From assembly GCA_002395065.1 (NCBI GenBank), contig DGVS01000009.1, forward strand, positions 1 through 30,369: a DNA stretch of 30,369 nucleotides. Direction: 5' to 3'. Made by a program: the position numbers and the translations under genes. This DNA is from Caryophanales bacterium UBA4278. Its GTDB lineage: Bacteria; Bacillota_I; Bacilli_A; RFN20; CAG-826. The notes under the pieces are model-generated. The model did no database searches and was not told the DNA's origin. It saw only the letters and a list, made by a program, of their open reading frames with translations. Of the stretch, positions 7,627 through 17,100 are shown in pieces (the first letter of the stretch is position 1; each line of letters begins with the position of its first letter).

Positions 7627-8006
7627 AAGTAGCGTTTTCTTAATCTAGTAGCAGTTTCGTGAGAAATTAGGTTTTCAACTTCAGCAACATTGATTGAACT
7701 ATTTAACTCATCACTATAACAATCAAGTAACGAGCTATTTTTTCTAACAGCCTTGCGATACTCCTCAATTGAAGAATTCAAGAATTCTGGTAATAACGTC
7801 TTAGGTTCCTCTCTTTCTAAAGAAAGAAGATATTCAATTGACACTCCTAAGCATTTTGAAATTGATTGCAACGTTTTTCCAGAACACTCCAAAATATCAG
7901 CTTTACCAGATGCAATATCAGTTAAAGTTGTTTTTGGAACGCCACTAAGATTCGACAAAGCATACACAGTTGTTTTTTTGTTACTAAGTAAATCGAGGAA
8001 TGTCAT
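7623..8006 (-). CDS. XRE-family helix-turn-helix regulator
   Basis: The 127-residue protein has an N-terminal Cro/C1-type helix-turn-helix (about 5-65: VYALSNLSGVPKTTLTDIASGK, then SISKCLGVSIEYLL) and a C-terminal helical region ending NLISHETATRLRKRYF. It is probably a DNA-binding regulator or antitoxin-like protein. Its 3' end overlaps that of the DUF3800 gene (stop codons share bases 7624-7625), so the two are convergent. A perfect 12-bp palindrome inside its own promoter spacer suggests autorepression. The ATG is 6 nt after the -10 and has no ribosome site, so the mRNA should be leaderless. A toxin-antitoxin link with DUF3800 is possible but would be an unusual orientation. Confidence 0.85.
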   Translation of the reverse strand: MTFLDLLSNKKTTVYALSNLSGVPKTTLTDIASGKADILECSGKTLQSISKCLGVSIEYLLSLEREEPKTLLPEFLNSSIEEYRKAVRKNSSLLDCYSDELNSSINVAEVENLISHETATRLRKRYF

Positions 8007-8012
8007 GTTTAA

Positions 8013-8041
8013 ATTATATCGGTTAACCGACCTATTTGCAA
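8013..8041 (-). promoter_or_regulatory. Promoter with palindromic operator in the spacer (XRE gene)
   Basis: Minus strand: TTGCAA (8041-8036), 17-nt spacer, TATAAT (8018-8013). The spacer contains the perfect palindrome TCGGTTAACCGA (8019-8030), abutting the -10. The start codon lies 6 nt after the -10, so +1 should fall on or next to the A of ATG. Confidence 0.8.
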
Positions 8042-8050
8042 GAGTTTTGA

Positions 8051-8084
8051 AATAAAAAAGTTCGCGACAAATTTGCGAACTTTT
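8051..8084 (-). terminator. Terminator of the XdhC operon
   Basis: AAAAGTTCGC (8056-8065) pairs with GCGAACTTTT (8075-8084). On the minus strand it is followed by a T-rich run (TTATTTC). Confidence 0.85.
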
Positions 8085-8101
8085 ATTACTAATAATAAAT
8101 C

Positions 8102-8938
8102 TTATTTCTTTTTCGCTCCTGGATCTCTTAGGTGAGCGTTTAGTTCACTTTTACCATAATAAACCGAGAGCATTTCTCCAGAAATTGAAATAGCGATTTC
8201 TTCTGGAGAATTTCCTCCGATATTAAGTCCAATCGGAGAATAGAAATTCTTTAGGTCAATATCTTTGCCAAATTCTTGATAAGCTTTTTCTAGATATTCA
8301 GCGATTTTCTTCTTACTACAGAGCATTCCGAAGTAAGCTGGATGATACTTCTTTTCTAAAATCTTATTTAAGACGTGATAATCATGCGTGTGACTTGGTG
8401 TACAAACAACAATATATGCGTTGTCCTTTAAGCCTTGTTTCTCAATGAAATCGACAAATCCGGAGACAACTTTAATATCCGCGGAGTCATCAAGTTGATC
8501 AATCACGTAGTCTCGTTCATCAATGATTGTAACGTGGAAACCCAAAGGTTTAAGTGTTTTGGCAAGTGCCTCACCACAATGTCCAGCACCAAAGATGTAG
8601 ACATATTGTTTTGGACCAACAAACTCATAGAAGAGTGTCGCATGTCCCCCACAAACCATTGGAAGTTCGACTCCTTTGACGTCTGGATAAACTTCTTTAC
8701 CACAGAGAAGATATTTCTCCGAGAAAGATTTTCTTTCTTTGAGAACTTCTTTGGCTTTCTCACGAGCATAGAATTCAATTGCCCCTCCACCGACAGTACC
8801 AAAAGCTTCGTCACTAGTAACAAGCATCTTTTTACCTACATCGGCAGGACCCATGCCTTCTTTTTCGGTGACCGTGACTAAAACAAGGTCTTTACCTAAT
8901 TTACGATAATCGTTAATCTTGGAATAGATATCAACCAT
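8102..8938 (-). CDS. xdhC: XdhC/CoxI-family protein
   Basis: The 278-residue protein has an N-terminal XdhC_CoxI domain (VTVTEKEGMGPADVGKKM; GTVGGGAIEF at 48-57) and a C-terminal Rossmann-type XdhC_C domain (VYIFGAGHCGEALAKTL from 113; IDERD; VVCTPSHTHD; GLNIGGNSPEEIAISI). Family members insert the sulfurated molybdenum cofactor into xanthine dehydrogenase-type hydroxylases. No such hydroxylase or cofactor gene lies in this window, so its client is elsewhere or it has another role. It follows a membrane-protein gene after 12 nt and both share the 8051-8084 terminator. Confidence 0.88.
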   Translation of the reverse strand: MVDIYSKINDYRKLGKDLVLVTVTEKEGMGPADVGKKMLVTSDEAFGTVGGGAIEFYAREKAKEVLKERKSFSEKYLLCGKEVYPDVKGVELPMVCGGHATLFYEFVGPKQYVYIFGAGHCGEALAKTLKPLGFHVTIIDERDYVIDQLDDSADIKVVSGFVDFIEKQGLKDNAYIVVCTPSHTHDYHVLNKILEKKYHPAYFGMLCSKKKIAEYLEKAYQEFGKDIDLKNFYSPIGLNIGGNSPEEIAISISGEMLSVYYGKSELNAHLRDPGAKKK

Positions 8939-8950
8939 AGGTTGTTAGAC

Positions 8951-9649
8951 TTAAATAGCAGCTAAACCAATGGTTAAGCCAAATGATAAAGCTACTAGAA
9001 CTCCAGCAGTAATTGGAGAAGTAATGAACTTATTTAAATCAAATTTAAATTTGAAGTTATAGTGTTCAGCAAGTTTAAATAAACCAAATGCTGCACTGCC
9101 GATTGCAAGAGTATAAACGATTGCTAATCCATTCATTGTGAACAAATATTTTTCACCGGTCTTGACCCATGCTTCATAAGAAGCAAAGGCGTTGTTTCCG
9201 CTAATTGCTCTAATGCCTAAAAATGTTAATTGATAGACAGTGTTAGCGGCAACAATCGCACCAAATGTTCTTAAAGAAAGAACGTTCTTTGGTCTAAAGA
9301 CCGCTAGGAATGAGCCCATTGCTAAGGCTTCAACAACAATGTAAATGGCTGGGTTATACACTTTTTGGGTGAATCCAACAATAAAGCCAACACTTAATTT
9401 AATCACAGCGGCTAAAACGCCCATTAAATAAACTGCATAGAAAGATTCTGTTCTCTTATAGCAATTCGCCATTAAGCAATAGGCAATTGGCACAACAATT
9501 GCTGTTGAGGCAAAGTAAATGCCTGTTCCATCAAATCCTGGAAGATGAAGGATTGTTCCAAGTGTGGCTTCAACAATGCCCCACACCGCACCCCAGAAAA
9601 GGATGTTCATCCAGGTTTTTAATGTAAATTTCTTTTCTTGATTTTCCAT
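8951..9649 (-). CDS. Polytopic membrane protein paired with XdhC
   Basis: The 232-residue protein has about six hydrophobic segments (approximately 15-32, 45-60, 72-92, 103-120, 172-192 and 212-230) and short polar loops; the N-terminus is polar (MENQEKKFTLK). Size and layout recall the small substrate-binding subunits of ECF transporters, but I see no diagnostic motif, so this is only a possibility. The start is supported by GAGG at 7 nt and a good promoter (TTGACT-18-TACAAT). It is the first gene of a two-gene operon with the XdhC gene, suggesting a purine/molybdenum-hydroxylase theme by association only. Confidence 0.7.
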   Translation of the reverse strand: MENQEKKFTLKTWMNILFWGAVWGIVEATLGTILHLPGFDGTGIYFASTAIVVPIAYCLMANCYKRTESFYAVYLMGVLAAVIKLSVGFIVGFTQKVYNPAIYIVVEALAMGSFLAVFRPKNVLSLRTFGAIVAANTVYQLTFLGIRAISGNNAFASYEAWVKTGEKYLFTMNGLAIVYTLAIGSAAFGLFKLAEHYNFKFKFDLNKFITSPITAGVLVALSFGLTIGLAAI

Positions 9650-9672
9650 TTTTAAACCTCTTTTCGACTTTT

Positions 9673-9718
9673 ATTGTAATCAAAGAAAATCAGGCAAGTC
9701 AAAGACAATTTATTGTCT
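9673..9718 (-). promoter_or_regulatory. Promoter and abutting palindrome of the membrane protein-XdhC operon
   Basis: Minus strand: TTGACT (9702-9697), 18 nt, TACAAT (9678-9673). Directly upstream of the -35 lies the palindrome AGACAAT-TT-ATTGTCT (9703-9718), with 7-bp perfect arms: a likely operator for an unidentified regulator. Confidence 0.65.
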
Positions 9719-9722
9719 CACG

Positions 9723-9753
9723 TGCGCGGTCATTTACCTTGAATGACGCGCAC
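9723..9753. promoter_or_regulatory. GC-rich hairpin in divergent intergenic region
   Basis: GTGCGC-G-GTCATT (9723-9734, one bulged or unpaired G) pairs with AATGACGCGCAC (9742-9753). It is a strong 12-bp stem in otherwise very A/T-rich DNA. No U-tract follows directly on either strand, so it is a poor terminator; it may be an operator or a cruciform site. Confidence 0.45.
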
Positions 9754-9784
9754 ATGATTAAATTTTTTTCTACTTCATAATCCG

Positions 9785-9793
9785 TGATAAAAT
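9785..9793 (+). promoter_or_regulatory. Extended -10 of the fRMsr gene, near-leaderless
   Basis: TGA-TAAAAT (9785-9793) is an extended -10 ending 10 nt before ATG 9804. No ribosome site is present in the gap (AATAATTCGTGAA region). Confidence 0.5.
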
Positions 9794-9803
9794 AATTCGT
9801 GAA

Positions 9804-10256
9804 ATGAATTCAAAATACGAAACGTTATTGAAACAAGTCCAAAGTGTTATTTCTAGTGAACTTCCATTGGTCACTAATCTAGCCAACACCGCTGCAATTC
9901 TTTTTAAGATGGAAGACGTGAACTGGGCGGGTTTTTATCTACTCATTGATAACGAACTTGTTCTTGGCCCATTCCAAGGTGATGTTGCTTGTACTAGAAT
10001 TCCATTAGGAAAAGGTGTGTGTGGAACAAGTGCTAAGGAAAGAAAAGCAATCGTTGTTGATGATGTGAATAAGTTTGATGGACATATTGCTTGTTCTTCT
10101 TTGTCTAAAAGCGAGATTGTTGTCCCTTTAATTAAAGAAGAAAAGCTCATCGGAGTGATTGATCTAGATTCTCCGATTTGTTCTCGGTTTAAACAAGAAG
10201 AAAAAGAATTCATTGAACACGTCAAAGATGAACTAATTAAAGTCATTAAAGAATGA
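9804..10256 (+). CDS. msrC: Free methionine-(R)-sulfoxide reductase (GAF type)
   Basis: The 150-residue protein is a single GAF domain: VNWAGFYLL near 39, LGPFQGDVACTRIPLGKGVCGTSA at 54-77, HIACSSLSKSEIVVPL at 94-109, and LIGVIDLDS. Cysteines 63, 73 and 97 have exactly the spacing (10 and 24) of Cys84, Cys94 and Cys118 in the E. coli enzyme, so the catalytic/resolving set is complete. It reduces free L-methionine-(R)-S-oxide in the cytosol with thioredoxin, an oxidative-damage repair role. It stands alone between a divergent operon and a convergent gene with a shared terminator. The start has a -10 10 nt upstream and no ribosome site. Confidence 0.95.
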   Translation: MNSKYETLLKQVQSVISSELPLVTNLANTAAILFKMEDVNWAGFYLLIDNELVLGPFQGDVACTRIPLGKGVCGTSAKERKAIVVDDVNKFDGHIACSSLSKSEIVVPLIKEEKLIGVIDLDSPICSRFKQEEKEFIEHVKDELIKVIKE

Positions 10257-10257
10257 A

Positions 10258-10283
10258 AAAGGGTGTCAAAATTGACACCCTTT
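10258..10283. terminator. Bidirectional terminator between convergent genes
   Basis: AAAGGGTGTCAA (10258-10269), AA, TTGACACCCTTT (10272-10283): a perfect 12-bp stem with T-rich flanks on both strands. It serves the fRMsr gene (plus) and the 10301-10951 gene (minus). Confidence 0.9.
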
Positions 10284-10300
10284 ATCTTAAAAGATAAATA

Positions 10301-10951
10301 TTACTTCTTAAATACTTCTTTTGCTTTAGTGTAATAAAGGAAGGTAATGACTGTGGCGACGACCTCTAAAACGGCGGCAGCAACCACTAAAACAGAAACA
10401 ACAATTTTCATCCAGTCAGCGGCGTTTGTTTCAAAGATATTACCGAATAAACTAAAGACCATGTCAGCGATAAGGAGGATATAAATAACAAAGATTAATC
10501 TTCGTCCTTCTTTGACCATGTCTTCGTTATTTAGCTTCTTAGAAATCGCCATAATTCCATGGAAAATATAAACTAAAGAAAATAATGAAGTAGCACTACC
10601 AAGAATACCTAGATATTTAGCAGCTGTTATACAAATATCATTATTGATGGCCCCGATAACACCAGCAATAATGCTGATGATTAATCCAAAAATAACCATC
10701 CATAAAGCACTATTGAAGTTTTTATCGTCTTCACTTGCTTGATGAAGTCCAATAAGTTCGATGATAAAAACAACTAATCCAGCAATACCACCGGCACCAA
10801 CAACACCAACACCGGTTTTCTTAAGAACCTCTGAACCATTGTTAAATCCTAATAAAATTGAACCAATCACGGCGATTGCTGTAACAATAATGCCGACTAA
10901 AGCTCCAACCCAGAGTTTAGTGACACCTTTTTGAGCATTTGGAAATTTCAT
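10301..10951 (-). CDS. Polytopic membrane protein of unknown function
   Basis: From ATG 10951 the protein has 216 residues. This start has AAAGGAGA about 11 nt upstream; the longer reading frame (to 11035) would run back into the terminator of the next gene. It has about six hydrophobic segments: two near the N-terminus (WVGALVGIIVTAIAVIGSI and a Gly/Val-rich VGVVGAGGIAGLVVFIIEL), a central pair, and two near the C-terminus (FVIYILLIADMVFSLFGNI; VVSVLVVAAAVLEVVATVI), with short charged loops (HQASEDDKNFN; KKLNNEDMVKEGRR). I do not recognise the family. Confidence 0.7.
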   Translation of the reverse strand: MKFPNAQKGVTKLWVGALVGIIVTAIAVIGSILLGFNNGSEVLKKTGVGVVGAGGIAGLVVFIIELIGLHQASEDDKNFNSALWMVIFGLIISIIAGVIGAINNDICITAAKYLGILGSATSLFSLVYIFHGIMAISKKLNNEDMVKEGRRLIFVIYILLIADMVFSLFGNIFETNAADWMKIVVSVLVVAAAVLEVVATVITFLYYTKAKEVFKK

Positions 10952-11003
10952 ATTTATACTGATCTCCTTTGTAAAACAAAATATATTATACACATTTCTA
11001 CAC

Positions 11004-11033
11004 AAAATAAAAGTCCGTAGAATCTCTACGGAC
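11004..11033 (-). terminator. Terminator of the surface-protein operon
   Basis: GTCCGTAGA (11013-11021), 3-nt loop, TCTACGGAC (11025-11033). The minus strand continues TTTTATTTTG. It lies 20 nt past the stop of the last surface-protein gene. Confidence 0.9.
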
Positions 11034-11052
11034 AATTATTAATTATGTATAA

Positions 11053-14000
11053 TTATTTTAATGCTTCAGACTTGGATTTAAAGACTTCTTCAGCTTTACG
11101 GTATTCCACCTTACAGCACATGGAGATTAAGCGAACTTGTTCGCCTTTCTTTCCAAGTGGGAAGACACGAAGAGCTTTATCATCTTTCTTAATCCATTTG
11201 TTAAAGACAAAGAAGAGTAAGCAATATGCAACAGCGAAGACCACTGCTAAGCAAGCAACTACGATAAGTAGAACTGCCCACCAGGCTAAGCCAGAAGAAA
11301 CTTTCTTGTATTCGGCTTCTTTAGCTTCAAGATCAGCTAAGGTCTTTTGTGGAACAAGAAGCTTTTGATCGTCACTTAATAATTCATAAGCAGCACGAGC
11401 AAGCTCAATTGATTCTTTTGAATGTTCATCGTTTTTAATTTCACCGATTGATTCAACAAGTTTTTCAATAGCGTTAACGCAAGCTTGATTGATTTTTGTT
11501 GTAGCATCAGTGATATCTTTTGCTAATGCTGTTGTATCAGCACTTACAGTTTTGCCTTCACTAAGAGCTGTGGCTAATGGTCCATCAATTTCTGGATAAT
11601 TATCTTTGATAAGATCGTGAAGCTGATCGCCATTTTCAATGGCTTTATTAAGACTTGTTTTGTCGTTTTCACCAATTGTTACAGTGACTGATTTTGGTTC
11701 AGAATCAAGGTGGTTAGAATCGCCTTCAACCTTGTACCATACAACATATGTGCCTGGTTCAGTTCCAGTCGGAATAGCATCGGAGTAGGTTCCTTCTTTA
11801 TCACCAACACAATACTTGATAACGCCATCATCTGTTTCACCAGCTTCAACGAGTTCAAGTGGTTCACCTTTATAAGTTAAACCTGCAATAGCACTTGGTT
11901 CTTCTTTATAAGAAGATTGAGCTTTATTAATTGTTACCTCAAATGAACCTGTAACAGTATTATGATTCGCTGCTTCAGCTTTCCAATAAACTGTGTATTC
12001 TCCAGCATCAGTAAGTGCTGGAAGAGTTGTTTCAAAGCCGCTATCTTCATTTAAAGAATATTTAAAGGTCACAGCGGTTTCATCAACTGTTGTTCCGGCT
12101 GTTTGGACAGATAATTGTTTTGCTTGTTCATCATAAACAAATTCGGAAGTTTCAACGCTGACAGAAACATCGCTTAAGTTTGCTGGAGTAATTGTAAAGA
12201 CAACACTTCCTCCTTGAGATTTATGGTTTGGAGCAACAACTTTCCAATAAACAGTGTGATCTCCAGCATCAGTAAATGTTGGAATAACATTAGTATATTC
12301 ACCATCTTCGGTTAAAGAATATAACCAACTAATTGGGTCATGATAATATGTAGAAGCGGAACGAGAGAACCAAGGAGTTAACTCTTCGCCATTATATTCC
12401 TGCGTTCCAGAAATCTGATGGTTAACAGAAATAAAATCAGCGGCTTCGATTTCGACTTGTAATTCAATATCATTTAATGGTTCATGATACTCATCCACAT
12501 TAGCGTGAGCAACGATTTTGTATGTTCCAGCATTTGTTGCTTTAAGATCAGAAACATCTGTTAGAACACCATTTAAGGTATAAGAAACAGTGCCATTTGA
12601 AGCTACAGCTTCTGTTACTAATAAGTTTTTCTCAGTTTGATCATATTTAAGGTTAGTTGCACCAACTGGAAGTGTTGTCCAGGAGGTCGAGACCTTATTG
12701 ATGGTAAATTTTACTGATCCAGTTACAGTTGTGTAATCTTTAGCTTCAATTTGATAGTAAACAATATGTTCTCCGATTTGGCTTTCATATGGAATAGATA
12801 TTGAAAAATCAGTTTCTCCATCTTTTTTATACTTCACAACAGAACCAGAAGTTGGGTCACTAACAGTGACGCTTAACATTTGATGAGATAATCCATCGTA
12901 TGCAACAGCTTCACAAGCTGTAGCAGTATAAGCGATTTGACCAAAGCTAATGCGTTTAAAGTTATAAATTACACCACTAGGATTTGCATTGATATTAGAT
13001 GCATAGCCAGTTCCAGCAGCATCTTCCCATCCGTAACCAGCAAAGGCATTTACAATACTAATTTTTGAGGAAGCAGCACGTGTGTTACCACTAATAGTAA
13101 AGCGTTTCATATCGTTTCCGATAGTCACAGTCTGGGTTTCTGAATTGAGAGTATTAAAACCATAGTGTTCTCCAGTTGCGACAAAATTAGATTTAGAAAC
13201 GCTAAACACTTTTTGCATTGCAAAACCGGTTGATTCTTGTGTTGCTGTTCCAGCAATTGCCTCTACATTACTTTCAGTAATGTCGACTTTCTTACAACTT
13301 GAAGTATTGATGCGGACCCCATATGAATTGTTTCCACCATGGCCAATTGCTCTTACTGTTGAATTAGAGAAGTCTAAGGAACAGTTGGCTACGATTCCAG
13401 CAGAAGTGCCAAATTCTGTATCCGATGACTCAAATCGAGTAACACTATTTGTAATTGTCAAGGTGCCATCAACCCAACTACCATAAAAACCCCAGTTTGC
13501 GTTTTTAGAAGCAGATTCAGTATATGAATTGAAGACAATGCCGGAAAGACTTAAGCTTCTAGCGCAATAAATTCCATATGTAGAATAATATTGGCTCATC
13601 GCGGTTGATTGAGCAGTGACAAATGATAATGAAGGTTTTTCTCCACTAGGATCAAGAGCGCTGATTGTTGTATTAACATTGATGATACCGCCATTAACGA
13701 TAGCATTTGCGTTATCACTGTTGTAAAGGCCTTTAATGACGTTGTTACCGCTTAGTTTAATTTGTAGATCTTCGAGTCCTGTAACATAAAAACCAGCATA
13801 ATTACTATATTCATATACATACGATTCACCACTATAAGAGAAATTGGTTAAAGTGAGTGTTCTTGTTGAACTATCGTATGTTGCGGTTCCTCCGCCACTA
13901 GAAAATGTTGGCTCAGAAATCATGTCGTGCGTTCCAATCATGAGCGCAACATCTTCATCATCGGCCTTAACTTCTTTAAAGTCTTTTGTTGCCGAAGTAG

Positions 14001-14067
14001 CGCCAATAACTCCCGCGAATGAGAGAGCCATTGCTCCACCAAGTAGTAAACCATTTACTTTTTTCAT
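11053..14067 (-). CDS. Large surface protein B: beta-helix, Ig-like modules, helical stalk, membrane anchor
   Basis: The 1004-residue protein has a signal peptide (MKKVNGLLLGGAMALSFAGVIG). Residues 40-345 are Ser/Asn/Thr-rich with short repeated strands (TLTNFSYSG, SLSLSGIVFNS, LTITNSV) typical of a right-handed beta-helix. Residues 385-775 hold successive beta-sandwich modules with recurring TDAG-HTVYWK phrases. Residues 790-905 are a charged helical stalk (NKAIENGDQLHDLIKDNYPEIDGP). A membrane helix (about 910-938) and an unusually long, basic cytosolic tail of roughly 55-60 residues follow (KKDDKALRVFPLGKKGEQ). There is no LPXTG signal. The protein probably acts in adhesion or sensing at the cell surface. 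It is the second gene after a paralogue 38 nt upstream, with an AGGAGGT ribosome site and no promoter of its own visible. Confidence 0.8.
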   Translation of the reverse strand: MKKVNGLLLGGAMALSFAGVIGATSATKDFKEVKADDEDVALMIGTHDMISEPTFSSGGGTATYDSSTRTLTLTNFSYSGESYVYEYSNYAGFYVTGLEDLQIKLSGNNVIKGLYNSDNANAIVNGGIINVNTTISALDPSGEKPSLSFVTAQSTAMSQYYSTYGIYCARSLSLSGIVFNSYTESASKNANWGFYGSWVDGTLTITNSVTRFESSDTEFGTSAGIVANCSLDFSNSTVRAIGHGGNNSYGVRINTSSCKKVDITESNVEAIAGTATQESTGFAMQKVFSVSKSNFVATGEHYGFNTLNSETQTVTIGNDMKRFTISGNTRAASSKISIVNAFAGYGWEDAAGTGYASNINANPSGVIYNFKRISFGQIAYTATACEAVAYDGLSHQMLSVTVSDPTSGSVVKYKKDGETDFSISIPYESQIGEHIVYYQIEAKDYTTVTGSVKFTINKVSTSWTTLPVGATNLKYDQTEKNLLVTEAVASNGTVSYTLNGVLTDVSDLKATNAGTYKIVAHANVDEYHEPLNDIELQVEIEAADFISVNHQISGTQEYNGEELTPWFSRSASTYYHDPISWLYSLTEDGEYTNVIPTFTDAGDHTVYWKVVAPNHKSQGGSVVFTITPANLSDVSVSVETSEFVYDEQAKQLSVQTAGTTVDETAVTFKYSLNEDSGFETTLPALTDAGEYTVYWKAEAANHNTVTGSFEVTINKAQSSYKEEPSAIAGLTYKGEPLELVEAGETDDGVIKYCVGDKEGTYSDAIPTGTEPGTYVVWYKVEGDSNHLDSEPKSVTVTIGENDKTSLNKAIENGDQLHDLIKDNYPEIDGPLATALSEGKTVSADTTALAKDITDATTKINQACVNAIEKLVESIGEIKNDEHSKESIELARAAYELLSDDQKLLVPQKTLADLEAKEAEYKKVSSGLAWWAVLLIVVACLAVVFAVAYCLLFFVFNKWIKKDDKALRVFPLGKKGEQVRLISMCCKVEYRKAEEVFKSKSEALK
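11276..11364 (-). repeat. Near-identical segment of paralogous surface genes, copy 1
   Basis: This 89-nt segment matches 14332-14420 with a single difference, which is synonymous. It encodes the end of the stalk and the start of the membrane helix. Identity is far higher than in the surrounding coding DNA, suggesting recent gene conversion or strong constraint. Confidence 0.85.
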
Positions 14068-14105
14068 AAATGACCTCCTAAATTTTTAAATTTATTCGAT
14101 TAAAT

Positions 14106-17100
14106 CTATTTTTTTAAAGCTTCAGCTTTTATCTTGAATACTTCGTTATCAGCGTGGTATTCGACTTTACATGTTAAGAGTAATGTACGTGCTTTACCTT
14201 CCTTGTGACCAAGGACAAAAACACGAAGAGCTTTATCATCTTTAGCAATCCAACGATTGAAGACGAAGAAAGCTAAGACATAAAGAACAGCTAGAACAAC
14301 GACTAAGCAAGCAACTACGATCAGAGCAATTGCCCACCAGGCTAAGCCAGAAGAAACTTTCTTGTATTCAGCTTCTTTAGCTTCAAGATCAGCTAAGGTC
14401 TTTTGTGGAACAAGAAGCTTTAAATCGTCGCTTAATGATTCATAAGCCGCACGAGCAATCTCTAGAGAATCTTTAGATTGTTCGTTGTTTTTGATTTCAC
14501 CGATTGATTCCACAAGTTTTTCAATAGCGCTAACGCAAGCTTCATTGATTTTTGTTGTAGCGTCAGTGATATCTTTTGCTAATGCAGTTGTATTCTCTTT
14601 AACTTCCTTACCTGCAGTAAGCGCAGTAGCTAATGGTCCATCAATTTCTGGATACTTATCTTTGATAAGTTCGTGAAGTTTATCACCATTTTCAATTGCT
14701 TTATTAAGAACTGTTTTATCGTTTTCAAGGATGCTGACTTTCATGGATTTAACTTCTGAATCAGTATGGTTGCCATCACCAACAACCTTATAGAAGATTT
14801 CGTACTCACCGATTTCTAGACCGGTTGGAATGTCAGCAGAATATGTTCCTGTTTCAGTTGAAGAGTATTGGACTGTACCTTCAGTGGAACTACATTCATT
14901 AAGTAATTCAATGTTTTCACCTGTGTAATAAAGGTTTTCTTTAGCAGTTGGTGTCACGCTTTGAGCAGCAACCTTGTGTAATGTAACTGTTGCTGAATCA
15001 ACAACTGTTGCATAACCTTCTGCTTCAATCTTGAAGAAGACTTCGTAAGCAGCTTCATTTTGCTTCACATCTGTGTATGTTGGTGCATTTTCTAAAGTAA
15101 TATCAGAAGACGATGTACCATAGGTAACAGTTGCACCTTCAACTGGATTAGAGACTGAAACAGAAATAGTATGAGGCTGACCATCATAGTTTCCTTCATA
15201 GTCTTCCGCTGTGTATCCAATAACCTTTAACCAATGAGCATATAGAGTGGAATTTTCAGCCTTGTTCCATGTCCTAGCACTAGAACCATTGGCATTGTAA
15301 TATTTTGTTCCACCTTCTAAGGCATCATAATAACCATCAAAAACAAAGTTTTCCTTTGATGGTTTGGTCATTGATGGCATGTTTGCGTTATAGGTCGCAT
15401 TAACAGAACCACTTCCACCTGTACCCCCATTTTTATCAAGCGTAACGGTGTAAACATTAGCTTTCCACATTGCATAAAGCGTTGTTGCTCCATTAACAGT
15501 ATAGGAAGCACCAGCGTTGACATTTTGACCTTTTCCGTTGGATTTTGTGTTCCATTTCGAGAATGTATATCCAGTTCTTTCAAAGCCAGTTGATGCGGCA
15601 GCAGTAATGGAGTTTCCAGCAATGCATTGTTGCGTTGTTGGAGTTGTTCCTGTTCCTCCATTGAGGTTATATGTAACATTAAAAATTTGTCCAATAACTG
15701 GAGTTACGGTTACGATTCCTGTTGGAGTAAATGTATAAGGATTATCTGTTGGATGGTCAGACGAATTGGACAAAGTCCAATATTTAAAACCGTAACCATC
15801 ATTTGGAGTAACACTTACAGTAACAGAAGAGCCTTCTTCTATAAAATCCCCATTATCAGAGATACCACTCATAACGCCATTTGAAACAGTGCCTTTTTCA
15901 ACATAGTAATAATCTTTTGGTGCTAGAGCACAGGCACCAATAACTCCATCAACACGAGTTGTGCCTTCAAAGTATTTAGTGACTTTTTTATCACTTGTTG
16001 GGGTTCCAAGTTCTCCAAGAGCGGTAATCGAACCTGGTTCACCATAGCCCATCTTGACAGTTGGGAAGGCATCATAATCAAAATATGTCTTAATTCCACC
16101 TGTGGCAGCAGGACCTTTACGACTTGCTGGAACATAGTAGCTATAAGCATTTGTGCCATTTTGAACAATCTTTGGATGACTGAATACTTTTGTAAATTCA
16201 TCGTCATAGTAAGTCGATGCGGTTTTTTTGACATTAGAAATGTTTTCGTAGCAGAAAGCGAATGTATTATCTAAACTCTCTTTACAATTTTCAATTGTAT
16301 TTGTTGCATCTTCTGATTGAAATAGTTTTCCGTAAAGGCTATTAAAAATATTCATACGGAATTCTCGATAATTTTCTTGGGAAATATCGGTTCGTGCAGG
16401 TTGTTGACTTTCCCGACCCACAATGTAGTTATCAATAATAGCGTTATTTACACTATAAAAGGTTGTGTTAGTACCATCTTCATAGCCAGTTAAAGCAACT
16501 GCACCATCAAATTCAGCATCGTCATCATCAAAAGAAACGTGGGAGCTGGCATTTCCGGTAACTGTGCTGTTCATTAAATAAAGCTTCGAACCATATTTTT
16601 TATAAATGCCGCCTCCAGAACTTGATCCAGATGCTGTATTGTTTGCAATAACTGAATTGTTGATATATGCAACAGTATGTTTATCACGGTTTTTGTTTGA
16701 GTCTAACGCAATTGCACCACCACTAAAGTCATAAGTGCAATTCGATACAAACGAACATCCATCAACAACAAGTGTTCCGCTAGAGGTTTTTAAAGCTCCT
16801 CCCGAACAAGCAATGTTTTTATAGAAATTTGAATTCTTTACAATAACTTTGGAGTTTCCATTTTGGTTGTTTAAACTGAGACCACCATTACTTTGAGTGA
16901 AATTACAATTTTCTATAGTAACTACCTGTCCTGTAGTCACTGAAACTGCACCCCACCATTGATTGACTTGAATTCCGGTATCAGTTTTTCCACCCATAAT
17001 CGTCATGTTTTTGATGGTCAAAGGATTATTTCCTTGATCAATTTGAAAAACACCAAAATTCGATGGGTTGGCATTATAATTCATGTTTTCATCTAGAAAA

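Noticed and set aside
10952..11035. 28-codon extension of the membrane protein gene
   Set aside because: It would run back through the promoter and the terminator stem of the neighbouring gene; ATG 10951 has a strong ribosome site.
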